DNA from: Hyphomicrobiales bacterium
GTDB taxonomy: Bacteria; Pseudomonadota; Alphaproteobacteria; Rhizobiales; MH13
Direction of reading: 5' to 3'
Assembly (NCBI GenBank): GCA_017642935.1
Contig: JAEPOK010000002.1
Span: 1,175,501 to 1,239,500 of the forward strand
Length of the DNA stretch: 64,000 nt
A program made the translations under genes and the position numbers. The notes under the pieces were generated by a model. It was not told the DNA's origin and did no database searches. It saw only the letters and a list, made by a program, of their open reading frames with translations. This document shows, piece by piece, positions 1-7,462 of the stretch (within the stretch, counting starts at the first letter, position 1; the number at the start of each line of letters is the position of its first letter).

Positions 1-416
1 CGTGGTTTGGTCTTCGGTGCGGGGACGATGCGTTTCAGGGCCGGGCGCAGGGGCAAGAAGAGCCTGTAGGCGCCCTCCGCAATCCAGGGGATCGGCGGCA
101 CGGACAGCATATGACCCAGCCAGCGCAGGCGCGGGATCGTCTTCATCACTTCGAAGAACCCGCGCGCGTCGGACACCAACGTTCCGTCAGCACGGCGGAC
201 ATGGAAGCGAGCCATGGCATCGCTGGTCGCCAGATCTTCAGCGCCCGTGCCGTCGGTGCTGACATCATGCCAGCGGATGGCCTCGGATCCATCCATGCCC
301 TGGTACATGGCGATCTCGCGCTGACAGAGCGGGCAGGCGCCATCGTAGTAGACCGTGCAAGCCGGTTCGACCTTTTCGGTTTCCGCCGTATCGATTGGGG
401 ATGAAGTTGTGCTCAT
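1..416 (-). CDS. DCC-family (DUF393/YuxK) thiol-disulfide oxidoreductase, partial
   Basis: Read on the reverse strand from the ATG at 416-414; the frame stays open to the left window edge, so about 138 codons of the N-terminal part are visible and the stop lies outside. Residues 23-35 read YYDGACPLCQREI, the DxxCxxC signature (D25, C28, C31) that names the DCC family of small thioredoxin-like predicted thiol-disulfide oxidoreductases. Family members usually have 120-150 residues, so little is missing. No signal peptide is seen, which suggests a cytoplasmic protein; the substrate is unknown for the family. It is divergent from the FAD oxidoreductase at 462, with 45 bp between the starts, so the two probably share a promoter region. 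Family assignment is confident, function is not. Confidence 0.8.
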   Translation of the reverse strand, partial: MSTTSSPIDTAETEKVEPACTVYYDGACPLCQREIAMYQGMDGSEAIRWHDVSTDGTGAEDLATSDAMARFHVRRADGTLVSDARGFFEVMKTIPRLRWLGHMLSVPPIPWIAEGAYRLFLPLRPALKRIVPAPKTKP

Positions 417-461
417 CGCTCGCTATATGGGAAGCATCGAAGTAATGGCGAGGCCCCGTTC

Positions 462-1406
462 ATGACCCTTGATGTCGCAGTGATTGGCGCTGGTATGGCC
501 GGCCTTGCGGCCGCCCGCACCTTGGCGGCGGCGGGCCATGCCGTGCAGGTTTTCGACAAGGGGCGCGGTATTGGCGGGCGTTTGTCGACACGGCGGACCG
601 AGTTCGGGGCCTTCGATCATGGCGCGCAGTACGCCACCGTCCGCGATCCGGCTTTCTCGCAATACATTGCCGAGCTCCACGAAAAGGGCGCGGTGCACGT
701 CTGGGACAGCGTCAGAGATGGCGCGATGATCGGCAAGCCGGGCATGGCGGCTTTGGTGAAGGCCGGTTTTGAAGGCCAGGATGGAATTGCCGTCGCTACG
801 GGTTTCGAGGTCGCCCATATCGGCAAAGTGGCCGAAGGCTATGTGCTCTCTGACAAGGACGGCACCCATCATGGACCGTTCGACAAAGTGATTGTGACAG
901 CGCCCGCGCCGCAAGCGCTCAACCTTCTGGAAGCTTTTGGCGAGGTATTTCAGCGCCTTGGCGATATTTCCTATGCGCCAAGTTACACGCTGCTTGCCGC
1001 TTTCGACAAACCGCTTGATCTGATCGATGTGCCGGAGCTTGGCGAGGCGAGCCAGCTTTCCATGGTTTGCCGCCAGTCAGCGCGTGGGCCTGATCGAACG
1101 AGCGATCATGATCTGTGGGTGGTGCAGGCTTCGGCTGCTTATTCAGCAACCAACATTGAAGAAGAGCGAGATGCCATGGTGCCGGTTCTTCTGCGCCTTT
1201 TTCAGGATGAGATGGGCGTTGATGTGCCCCAGCCGATCTACGGCGCCGGTCATCGCTGGCGCTATGCGCTGGTCGAGGAAGCGTTGGGCGAACCCTTCCT
1301 GCTCAGCGCAGATGGCTCGCTTGGCGTTGCCGGCGATGGTCTGCTTGGGCCGCGCATCGAGTTGGCGTTTCTTTCCGGCGCCCATTGTGGCCAGGCGATG
1401 GCTTAG
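462..1406 (+). CDS. NAD(P)/FAD-dependent oxidoreductase, renalase-like
   Basis: A 314-residue flavoprotein of the amine-oxidase/renalase-like group. The N-terminus holds the dinucleotide-binding Rossmann motif GAGMAG (residues 9-14) followed by an acidic beta-2 end and the DKGRGIGGRLSTRR stretch (about 32-45) that contacts FAD pyrophosphate in this group. The C-terminal stretch with LGVAGDGLLGPRIELAFLSG is the second FAD contact typical of the fold. There is no signal peptide, so it should be cytoplasmic. Bacterial members are mostly uncharacterised; some oxidise non-canonical dihydro-NAD(P) isomers, as renalase does, but the substrate cannot be read here. The ATG at 462 is preceded by a weak GGCGAGG. 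It is followed by a strong bidirectional terminator. Confidence 0.8.
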   Translation: MTLDVAVIGAGMAGLAAARTLAAAGHAVQVFDKGRGIGGRLSTRRTEFGAFDHGAQYATVRDPAFSQYIAELHEKGAVHVWDSVRDGAMIGKPGMAALVKAGFEGQDGIAVATGFEVAHIGKVAEGYVLSDKDGTHHGPFDKVIVTAPAPQALNLLEAFGEVFQRLGDISYAPSYTLLAAFDKPLDLIDVPELGEASQLSMVCRQSARGPDRTSDHDLWVVQASAAYSATNIEEERDAMVPVLLRLFQDEMGVDVPQPIYGAGHRWRYALVEEALGEPFLLSADGSLGVAGDGLLGPRIELAFLSGAHCGQAMA

Positions 1407-1454
1407 GCCAGAGCCATTTTTGGTTTTTCACTGCTGAACTAAATTGCCAGACAC

Positions 1455-1488
1455 AAAAAAGCGGCACGCCGAAGCGTGCCGCTTTTGA
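1455..1488. terminator. Bidirectional Rho-independent terminator
   Basis: Perfect 9-bp stem GCGGCACGC / GCGTGCCGC (1461-1469 and 1474-1482) with loop CGAA, flanked by an A-run on the left and a T-run on the right. It sits between the convergent FAD oxidoreductase and BCCT genes, so it can end transcription from both sides. Confidence 0.9.
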
Positions 1489-1511
1489 TTTTGTTTCCAG
1501 TCTGGGCCCGG

Positions 1512-3209
1512 CTACTCTGCCGGAGCAGGGGCCGATGCTGCACCTTCGTCGTCTTCGCTGACAAAGGTGGTTGGCAGACCGTGCTTTTCGCGCTGGCCAT
1601 CTTTGTAAATGGCGCGGATCAGCGACAGGCCCATCAGCACCATAACAAGGCTGAACGGTAGAGCTCCGATGACCATTGCGGTCTGGATGGCGCCCAGCCC
1701 ACCAGCAATGATCAGGCCACCGACCACGAAGGCAAGCGCTGCACCCCAGAAGAGGATGTGTGGACGTGCCTTGGGCCCTTCATCGCCGGCTGCGTTGATC
1801 GTGTTGATGATCAACACCGCGCTGTCGGCCGAGGTGACCAGATAGGTCAGCAGCAAGATCACGACAACGACCGACATGATGTAGGCCAGGCCATCACTGA
1901 GCATCACGGAAAGCATCGCGAACAACTGATCGGCTTGGCCCGCGCCAGCGATGGCGCCATCGGCAACGCCGGTAAGTTCCAGATCGATGGCAGTACCGCC
2001 GACCAAAGCGAACCAGACGAAGCACATGACCGCTGGGATCATCATGGCGCCCAGCACATACTCACGGATCGTGCGGCCTTTGGAGATGCGGGCGAGGAAC
2101 ACGCCGACGAATGGTGCGAATGCGATCCACCAGGCCCAGTAGAAGATGGTCCAGCCACCCTGCCACCCAGCAAGCGCATCGCCGGTTTCGGTGCCGTCAG
2201 CCGACCAAACCGTCAGGAAATTGCCTGGGATCGACACCAGATAGTCGAAGATGCCGAGGATCAGCGCCTGTGCGCCGAAGAAGGTGGAACCAAACAGCAG
2301 GAAGAAGGCGAGGATAAAGAAGCTGAGGCCCATATTGATGTTGGACAGCCACTTGATGCCTTTGCCGACGCCCGATAGGGCCGAAAGCGTGGATGCACCC
2401 ATGATGACCAAGAGTGCAAAGATGATGCCGAGGGTGGATGAAGACCGCTCACCAGCCTCGTTGACGCTGTAGAGCCAATCACCAAAGCCGATGCGCGACA
2501 GTCCGGAGATGAACTGCTCCACACCGAAACCAAGTGTTTGGGATACACCCAAAACGGTCGCAACAACGGCGACGATATCGACCACGTGTCCGACCGGACC
2601 GGACAGTTTCTGACCGAAGATTGGGGTGAGCGCCGAGCGGATCGTCAGCGGTAGGCCGCGCCGGTAGGAGAAAAACGCCAGCGCCAAGCCGACGATCGCG
2701 TAGCAGGCCCAGGCGGCCAAACCCCAATGGGTGAACGACCAAATATAGGCATCGCGGACATTACCTGCCGTGCTGCCTTCGGTGATGCCCTGAATGGTCG
2801 CCGGGTTAGCGGCGAAATGGTACATCGGCTCGGCGGTCGCAAAGGTCAGCATACCGATGCCAATACCTGCGCCGAACATCATGGAGAACCAAGAGAAGTT
2901 GGTGAACTCCGGCTTGTCCTCTTCAACGCCGAGCTTCATGCGCCCGGCTGTTGGCCAAAGCGCGAGGACGAAACAGAGAATCAGAAAGAAGGCGACGGAA
3001 TAGACGTACCAATAGTTGAACGACGCAAGAATGATGCTGTTCAACGCGCCAAGCACAGAGGCTGCCTGGTCGGGAAAGGCGATAGCCCAGAGGATCAAGC
3101 CACCCACAAGGATTTTGGCTGTGATCGTGACGTCTTTGGTGAAGCCACGATAAAAGCCGGACTTGGCAACGCGGATGGGAAGGTCGGTAATGGGTGGTTT
3201 AATGGGCAT
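1512..3209 (-). CDS. BCCT-family (betaine/carnitine/choline) transporter
   Basis: A 565-residue inner-membrane secondary transporter with about 12 membrane segments. The glycine-rich stretch with FGAGIGIGMLTFATAEP, FTHWGLAAWACYAIVGLAL and WWIAFAPFVGVFLARISKGR are BCCT hallmarks, so it most likely takes up glycine betaine, choline, DMSP or ectoine-type solutes with Na+ or H+. In BetP the aromatic box uses three Trp residues in W-A-W-W-x-S-W; here the segment (residues 358-364) reads WAWWIAF, so the third Trp is Phe364. The substrate could therefore differ from betaine. The ATG at 3209 follows GAGGA at good spacing. A stand-alone gene ended by the shared terminator at 1455-1488. Confidence 0.93.
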   Translation of the reverse strand: MPIKPPITDLPIRVAKSGFYRGFTKDVTITAKILVGGLILWAIAFPDQAASVLGALNSIILASFNYWYVYSVAFFLILCFVLALWPTAGRMKLGVEEDKPEFTNFSWFSMMFGAGIGIGMLTFATAEPMYHFAANPATIQGITEGSTAGNVRDAYIWSFTHWGLAAWACYAIVGLALAFFSYRRGLPLTIRSALTPIFGQKLSGPVGHVVDIVAVVATVLGVSQTLGFGVEQFISGLSRIGFGDWLYSVNEAGERSSSTLGIIFALLVIMGASTLSALSGVGKGIKWLSNINMGLSFFILAFFLLFGSTFFGAQALILGIFDYLVSIPGNFLTVWSADGTETGDALAGWQGGWTIFYWAWWIAFAPFVGVFLARISKGRTIREYVLGAMMIPAVMCFVWFALVGGTAIDLELTGVADGAIAGAGQADQLFAMLSVMLSDGLAYIMSVVVVILLLTYLVTSADSAVLIINTINAAGDEGPKARPHILFWGAALAFVVGGLIIAGGLGAIQTAMVIGALPFSLVMVLMGLSLIRAIYKDGQREKHGLPTTFVSEDDEGAASAPAPAE

Positions 3210-3576
3210 GAATCCTCAAAGGTCTGCCGACCAACCGCAAGTCTGGCTGACCGTGTAAAATCTGTTTGAGCTTGGTTTCGTCGAGTGACGTTGACGACCT
3301 AGGGTAGCAAGCGCTCTATGCAATTGCAAAAAAGCCCCAAAAACCGGGCCAAAGGCGCGTGAGTTCGCCTGACACACACCGGCGATTTTTCCTGCTGGAC
3401 CAGACGTTTCGCACGATTTCCGCCTTGTGGATGAGTTGCCCTGGCGGAGGGCTTTTAACTTGTGCGATTACAAAGTCGGCCGCCAGCCTTGACGCGAGGC
3501 GTCATGGCCCGACGAATCGTCCTCAAGCCTTCATTGGCGCCTCGGCGGCGCTTGTTTTTTCAACTGTTTGTAGCGG
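3210..3576. other. Intergenic region, with a plus-strand terminator-like hairpin at 3537-3560
   Basis: This 367-bp gap lies upstream of the BCCT gene and downstream of the BLUF gene (both on the minus strand). No convincing protein gene: the short frames here resemble no family. It must hold the BCCT promoter, but no clear -35/-10 pair was recognised. At 3537-3551 GCGCC-TCGGC-GGCGC is followed by TTGTTTTTTC, which looks like a weak terminator for a plus-strand transcript although no plus-strand gene precedes it. A small dyad GACGC-GAG-GCGTC sits at about 3491-3503. Confidence 0.35.
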
Positions 3577-4020
3577 TTAGGCGACGCGCAATTGCGAGCA
3601 GAGCGTCTGCTTTGTGCCCGCCGACAAGAGCCCGAACAGGACATCGCTGGTGAGGTGGTAGGGATTGAGGTCCGAGGTCGGATCCTCATAGCCGTACAGT
3701 GCCTGATTGATCGACTGGATATAGACCACATTCATCGACCAATCTGGAAATTGGCGCTCGTCCAGGGTCGAGGACCGACGCAGCTTGACGTTGTAATGCG
3801 CCTTGTCCTTCTGGATTTTGTCGAACAGATCGAGCGTTGTCTGCTCTTTGCCCTCAATGAACTGAATGTAGTGGTTCTTGGTGCAAAGCAGCACGCCAGT
3901 GACGCCAAGATCTGGATTGTTGCGCACCGATTGCTGGTGAATTCTGCGCAGTTCTTCCAGTGGATCTGTTTCGGGCTTATGCCGGCGAATGCTAACATAG
4001 GTCAGTCCAATCAAATCCAT
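3577..4020 (-). CDS. BLUF-domain blue-light photoreceptor, short type
   Basis: A 147-residue single-domain BLUF (sensor of blue light using FAD) protein. Key residues by comparison with AppA: Tyr8 in LTYVS (the photoactive Tyr), Asn35 (flavin contact), Gln53 in YIQFIEG (the Gln that flips on light), and Trp94/Met96 in FPDWSM. The start at 4020 is chosen because the BLUF fold begins at once (MDLIGLTYVS) and GGAAAG lies about 10 bp upstream, although the frame is open further upstream. There is no fused output domain, so signalling must be through a partner protein, as in PixD or BlrB-like short BLUFs. No candidate partner is adjacent; the diguanylate cyclase/phosphodiesterase at 7463 is the nearest c-di-GMP enzyme. 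Confidence 0.93.
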   Translation of the reverse strand: MDLIGLTYVSIRRHKPETDPLEELRRIHQQSVRNNPDLGVTGVLLCTKNHYIQFIEGKEQTTLDLFDKIQKDKAHYNVKLRRSSTLDERQFPDWSMNVVYIQSINQALYGYEDPTSDLNPYHLTSDVLFGLLSAGTKQTLCSQLRVA

Positions 4021-4331
4021 TTTTGATTTCTTTCCACGTTTAAAAGAGCGGATGCCGCTTCTTTCCGTTAGGTAAGTAAATCTACATAATCCGCGTTGCA
4101 TAAGTATTAACTGGCAAACTTTTTTCGTTTTGCTTGCCCAGTTTCGATGGTTTCTTGCGCGGAAAAGATGTTGTTCGATGTTTTTGCAACCAGTTGCAAA
4201 ATCAGCGAAGACCCGTTGATAGGGGCGTGACAAACACCCCGGACCTATGCCCTATTGCCGAGCAAGCCCTGCGACAGGGCTTAAGCAAGACGCGGGAAAC
4301 GCCGCGCTGATAGATGGTTAGGGAGACCAAC
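4021..4331. promoter_or_regulatory. Divergent promoter region between the BLUF gene and the tct operon, with a leader hairpin
   Basis: This 311-bp gap separates two divergent transcripts. Its left half is AT-rich, fitting a promoter for the BLUF gene, but no consensus boxes were recognised. Near the tctC start there is a perfect inverted repeat AAGCCCTG-CGA-CAGGGCTT (4264-4282) without a T-run, which could be an operator or a 5'-leader hairpin of the tct mRNA. A second looser dyad pairs ATAGGGGC with GCCCTAT just upstream of it. Which protein binds is unknown; no tctDE two-component genes are adjacent. Confidence 0.4.
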
Positions 4332-5321
4332 ATGACCAAGACACTCAAACGGGCCCTTTTGGGCACGGCTGCTGCTGCCATGCTTGCCGGAGGCGCGTTC
4401 ACTGCTGCGCAGGCCGACCACCATGTGGTGAGCGAACTGCACTTTCTCATTCCAGGCGGCGCAGGCGGCGGCTGGGACGGCACGGCACGCGGCACCGGCG
4501 AAGCACTGACCGAAGCCGGCCTTTTGGAGTCCGCATCCTATGAAAACATGTCCGGCGGCGGCGGCGGTGTGGCGATTGCCCACCTGATCGAAACCGCTGA
4601 ACAGCAGCAGGGCACGCTTATGGTGAACTCCACACCGATCGTGATCCGCTCGCTGCAGGGCGTGTTCCCGCAATCGTTCCGCGACCTGACGCCGGTCGCC
4701 GGCACGATCGGCGACTATGCGGCGATCGTTGTGCACAATGACTCTGAATATCAGTCGTTCGAAGAGCTCCTGGCCGACTACAACGCCGATCCACGCTCGG
4801 TGGGCATTGCCGGCGGTTCGGTTGCCGGCGGCATGGACCATCTGGTGGCGGCGCTGGTGATGCGCGCTGCCGGTGGTGACCCGACCGAAGTCAAGTACAT
4901 CCCTTATGATGCTGGTGGCGACGCCATGGCGGGTCTTCTGTCAGGCGAAGCGCAGGCGCTTTCAACCGGTTTCTCGGAAGCCGTTGAGATGGCGCGCCAA
5001 GATCAGGTGCGCATTCTCTGCGTGACCTCGCTTGAGCCGGTGGCGGCTGCTCCGGACGCGCCAACCTGCGACAGCGCCGGCGCACCGGGCGCTGAGTTCG
5101 TCAACTGGCGTGGGTTCTTTGGTGCCCCCGACCTGCCGGCCGAACTGTCGCAGGCTTATCAGAACAAGCTGGCGGCGATGTACGAGACCGACGCCTGGGC
5201 CGAAGTGCGCGATCGCAACGGCTGGGTTGAAATCTTCAATCCGGGCGACGAGTTCACCGGCTTCTTGGAAGAGCAGGAGCAGATCATTGGGGATCTGATG
5301 CGCGAGCTCGGGTTCCTTTGA
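4332..5321 (+). CDS. tctC: TTT transporter substrate-binding protein (TctC/Bug family)
   Basis: The periplasmic binding protein of a tripartite tricarboxylate transporter, 329 residues. It has a clear Sec signal (MTKTLKRALLG, then an Ala-rich core ending near AQA-D) and the Bug-family opening LHFLIPGGAGGGWDGTARG, whose glycine loop contacts the carboxylate of the ligand, followed by a second glycine-rich patch (NMSGGGGGVAIA). Ligands of the family are citrate, other di- and tricarboxylates, or nicotinate-like acids; the sequence does not decide. The start is placed at 4332 rather than the upstream in-frame codon at 4314 because GGGAG lies 7-11 bp upstream and the signal peptide begins there. 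It is the first gene of tctC-tctB-tctA, separated from tctB by a hairpin. Confidence 0.92.
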   Translation: MTKTLKRALLGTAAAAMLAGGAFTAAQADHHVVSELHFLIPGGAGGGWDGTARGTGEALTEAGLLESASYENMSGGGGGVAIAHLIETAEQQQGTLMVNSTPIVIRSLQGVFPQSFRDLTPVAGTIGDYAAIVVHNDSEYQSFEELLADYNADPRSVGIAGGSVAGGMDHLVAALVMRAAGGDPTEVKYIPYDAGGDAMAGLLSGEAQALSTGFSEAVEMARQDQVRILCVTSLEPVAAAPDAPTCDSAGAPGAEFVNWRGFFGAPDLPAELSQAYQNKLAAMYETDAWAEVRDRNGWVEIFNPGDEFTGFLEEQEQIIGDLMRELGFL

Positions 5322-5340
5322 TCGATTGATCAAGCATTTT

Positions 5341-5374
5341 CTGGCGCCGGCTACCCAGTCGGCGCCAGTTTTCC
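5341..5374 (+). terminator. Intra-operon attenuator hairpin after tctC
   Basis: Perfect 9-bp stem CTGGCGCCG / CGGCGCCAG (5341-5349 and 5360-5368) followed by TTTTCC. Placed between tctC and tctB, it probably ends part of the transcripts or stabilises the tctC mRNA, giving more binding protein than permease. An 11-bp direct repeat CGGGTGACATC (5379-5389 and 5392-5402) follows. Confidence 0.7.
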
Positions 5375-5423
5375 ATGTCGGGTGACATCGACGGGTGACA
5401 TCAAGGCGAGGGCGGGGGATTTC

Positions 5424-5873
5424 ATGTCGCGTGACCGCATAGGCGCATTGCTGCTGCTGGTGTTCTTCGTGGCCTATGGCTATTTGAGCACGAGCATCAC
5501 GCTGCTTCCCTTTCAGTTGAACCAGGCTTTTCACGCGCGCACCGCGCCGCAGTTCCTCACCTTTGCCGGCATTGTGTTGGGGCTCTTTTTGCTGGTGAAG
5601 CCTGGCGATGATCGGCCCGTCGATACCAGCGGCATGACATTCAAGCGCGTGGCGGTGCTGTGCGGCCTGATGATCTTTTACGGGCTCACGGTGCGGCTGC
5701 TCGGGTTCATTCTTTCCACCAGCATTTTCTTGATGGGCGGCTTCTGGGTCATGGGCGAGCGGCGCTGGTTGGTGCTGATCGGCGCGTCGATCCCCGTCGT
5801 CATCGGGTTCTGGCTGTTGATGACGCAGGGGCTCGATGTTTTCGTTGAACCGCTGCCAGAGTTTTTGAGGTGA
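5424..5873 (+). CDS. tctB: TTT transporter small membrane subunit TctB
   Basis: A 149-residue inner-membrane protein with four predicted membrane segments (around residues 7-24, 43-57, 73-100 and 115-130), the usual size and layout of TctB. TctB assists the large TctA permease in moving substrate handed over by TctC. The start at 5424 is preferred to the upstream frame opening at 5382 because GGCGGGGG lies just upstream and the protein then begins directly with the first helix. The stop at 5871-5873 is 6 bp from tctA, so the two are probably translated together. TctB sequences are poorly conserved; the call rests on topology and on its place between tctC and tctA. Confidence 0.88.
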   Translation: MSRDRIGALLLLVFFVAYGYLSTSITLLPFQLNQAFHARTAPQFLTFAGIVLGLFLLVKPGDDRPVDTSGMTFKRVAVLCGLMIFYGLTVRLLGFILSTSIFLMGGFWVMGERRWLVLIGASIPVVIGFWLLMTQGLDVFVEPLPEFLR

Positions 5874-5879
5874 TGGGCG

Positions 5880-7418
5880 ATGCTTGAAGGGATTCTCTCC
5901 GGCGTCGGCGTCGCTGCCCAGCCGATCAACCTTTTGATGGTGATGGTCGGCTGCTTTGCCGGCACCTTTATCGGCATGCTGCCGGGCCTTGGTCCAATTT
6001 CAGCCATCGCGCTGATGATCCCGATCACCTATGGCTTTGATCCTTCCACCGGCCTCATCCTGATGGCGGGTGTCTATTATGGCGCGATTTTTGGCGGCTC
6101 GACCTCCTCGATCCTGATCAATGCGCCGGGCGTTGCCGGCACGGTGGCGTCCTCCTTCGATGGTTATCCGCTGGCCAAAGCCGGGCACGCCGGCAAGGCG
6201 CTGGCGATTGCAGCCTACTCGTCGTTTTCCGGCGGCACGATCGCTGCTATCTTTTTGCTGATCGCCGCCCCGGCGCTGGCGCAGGTATCACTATCCTTCC
6301 AGTCGACCGACTACTTCGCACTGATGGTGCTCGGGCTGACCGCTGTGGCCGCCTTTGCCGGTAAGGGCAATCTGGTCAAAGCCCTGCTCATGACCATTCT
6401 CGGGCTGATGCTCTCGACCGTCGGCACCGACCAGGCGCAGGGCGTGCCGCGATTCACCCTTGGCATGCTCGATCTCATCGACGGCATCTCCTTCCTCCTC
6501 TTGGCGATGGCGACCTTCGCGCTGTCAGAGGCTCTGATGGCCGTGCTGCGTCCAAAATCGGCGGCCGATCAGGCCAAGGAGTTGGAGGCACAGAAAAACC
6601 TTGGCTCGATGCGGCTTTCGAAAAGCGAGGTGAAAGAGATCGCTCCCGTTGTCGGGCGGTCGTCGGTGCTTGGTTTCTTCATTGGGGTGTTGCCGGGGGC
6701 CGGTGCGACCATCGCCTCGTTCCTCGCCTATGGCGTCGAGCAGCGTTTGGCCGGTCCGAAAAAGGGCAAGGAATTCGGCAAAGGTTCGGTACGCGGGCTT
6801 GCTGCGCCAGAAACGGCCAACAACGCGGCTTGCTCAGGCTCGTTCGTGCCGCTTCTGACGCTGGGCATTCCGGGTTCGGGCACCACGGCGATCATGCTTG
6901 GGGCGCTGCTCTCCTACGGCATTCAGCCGGGGCCGCGCCTCTTCATCGACAATCCGGAAGTCTTCTGGTCGGTGATCATTTCCATGTACATCGGCAACAT
7001 CGTGCTCCTGGTGCTAAACCTACCGCTGATCCCTTACATTGCCCGCGTGCTGGCGCTGCCGAGCGCGGTGCTGGTGCCCTACATCCTCTTCTTCTCGCTG
7101 ATCGGCGTCTATTTCGTTTCCTTTAATACCTTCGACATTCATTTGATGGTGTTGTTCGCCATCGTCGCCTTGGTGTTGCGCCTGCTTGATTTTCCGATGG
7201 CGCCGATGCTGCTCGGCTTCATTCTGGGCGGGATGATGGAAGAGAACTTGCGCCGAGCGCTCATTATCTCCGATGATAGCTGGGCGTTCCTGTGGGAGCG
7301 GCCTCTGACGGCTTCGATCCTGGCGATCGCGATCCTGATCCTTTTCGTTCCGATCCTCACGCCCTACATCGCCCGGATGAAAGACAAGGTCTACGACAAG
7401 GCCGGCGAAGGCGGGTAA
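5880..7418 (+). CDS. tctA: TTT transporter large permease TctA
   Basis: A 512-residue multi-pass permease, the transport channel of the tripartite tricarboxylate transporter. The two halves carry the paired signatures GMLPGLGPISAIALMIP (about residue 32) and GVLPGAGATIASFLAYG (about residue 267), which identify TctA/COG3333. The stretch GAIFGGSTSSILINAPG and the later GIPGSGTTAIMLGALLSYG are the conserved substrate and ion loops of each half. The length matches the family (about 500). It ends the tctCBA operon; the next gene converges from the other strand. Energy coupling is thought to be cation symport. Substrate specificity is set by TctC and remains open. Confidence 0.95.
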   Translation: MLEGILSGVGVAAQPINLLMVMVGCFAGTFIGMLPGLGPISAIALMIPITYGFDPSTGLILMAGVYYGAIFGGSTSSILINAPGVAGTVASSFDGYPLAKAGHAGKALAIAAYSSFSGGTIAAIFLLIAAPALAQVSLSFQSTDYFALMVLGLTAVAAFAGKGNLVKALLMTILGLMLSTVGTDQAQGVPRFTLGMLDLIDGISFLLLAMATFALSEALMAVLRPKSAADQAKELEAQKNLGSMRLSKSEVKEIAPVVGRSSVLGFFIGVLPGAGATIASFLAYGVEQRLAGPKKGKEFGKGSVRGLAAPETANNAACSGSFVPLLTLGIPGSGTTAIMLGALLSYGIQPGPRLFIDNPEVFWSVIISMYIGNIVLLVLNLPLIPYIARVLALPSAVLVPYILFFSLIGVYFVSFNTFDIHLMVLFAIVALVLRLLDFPMAPMLLGFILGGMMEENLRRALIISDDSWAFLWERPLTASILAIAILILFVPILTPYIARMKDKVYDKAGEGG

Positions 7419-7462
7419 GCCGCGTTCGTCAGTCAGTGGTTTTTTACCGGCCAGGCGATCAT

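Noticed and set aside
5318-5333. FNR-like box TTGAT-N6-ATCAA at the tctC stop
   Set aside because: Spacing is 6 instead of 4 and it overlaps the end of a coding region.
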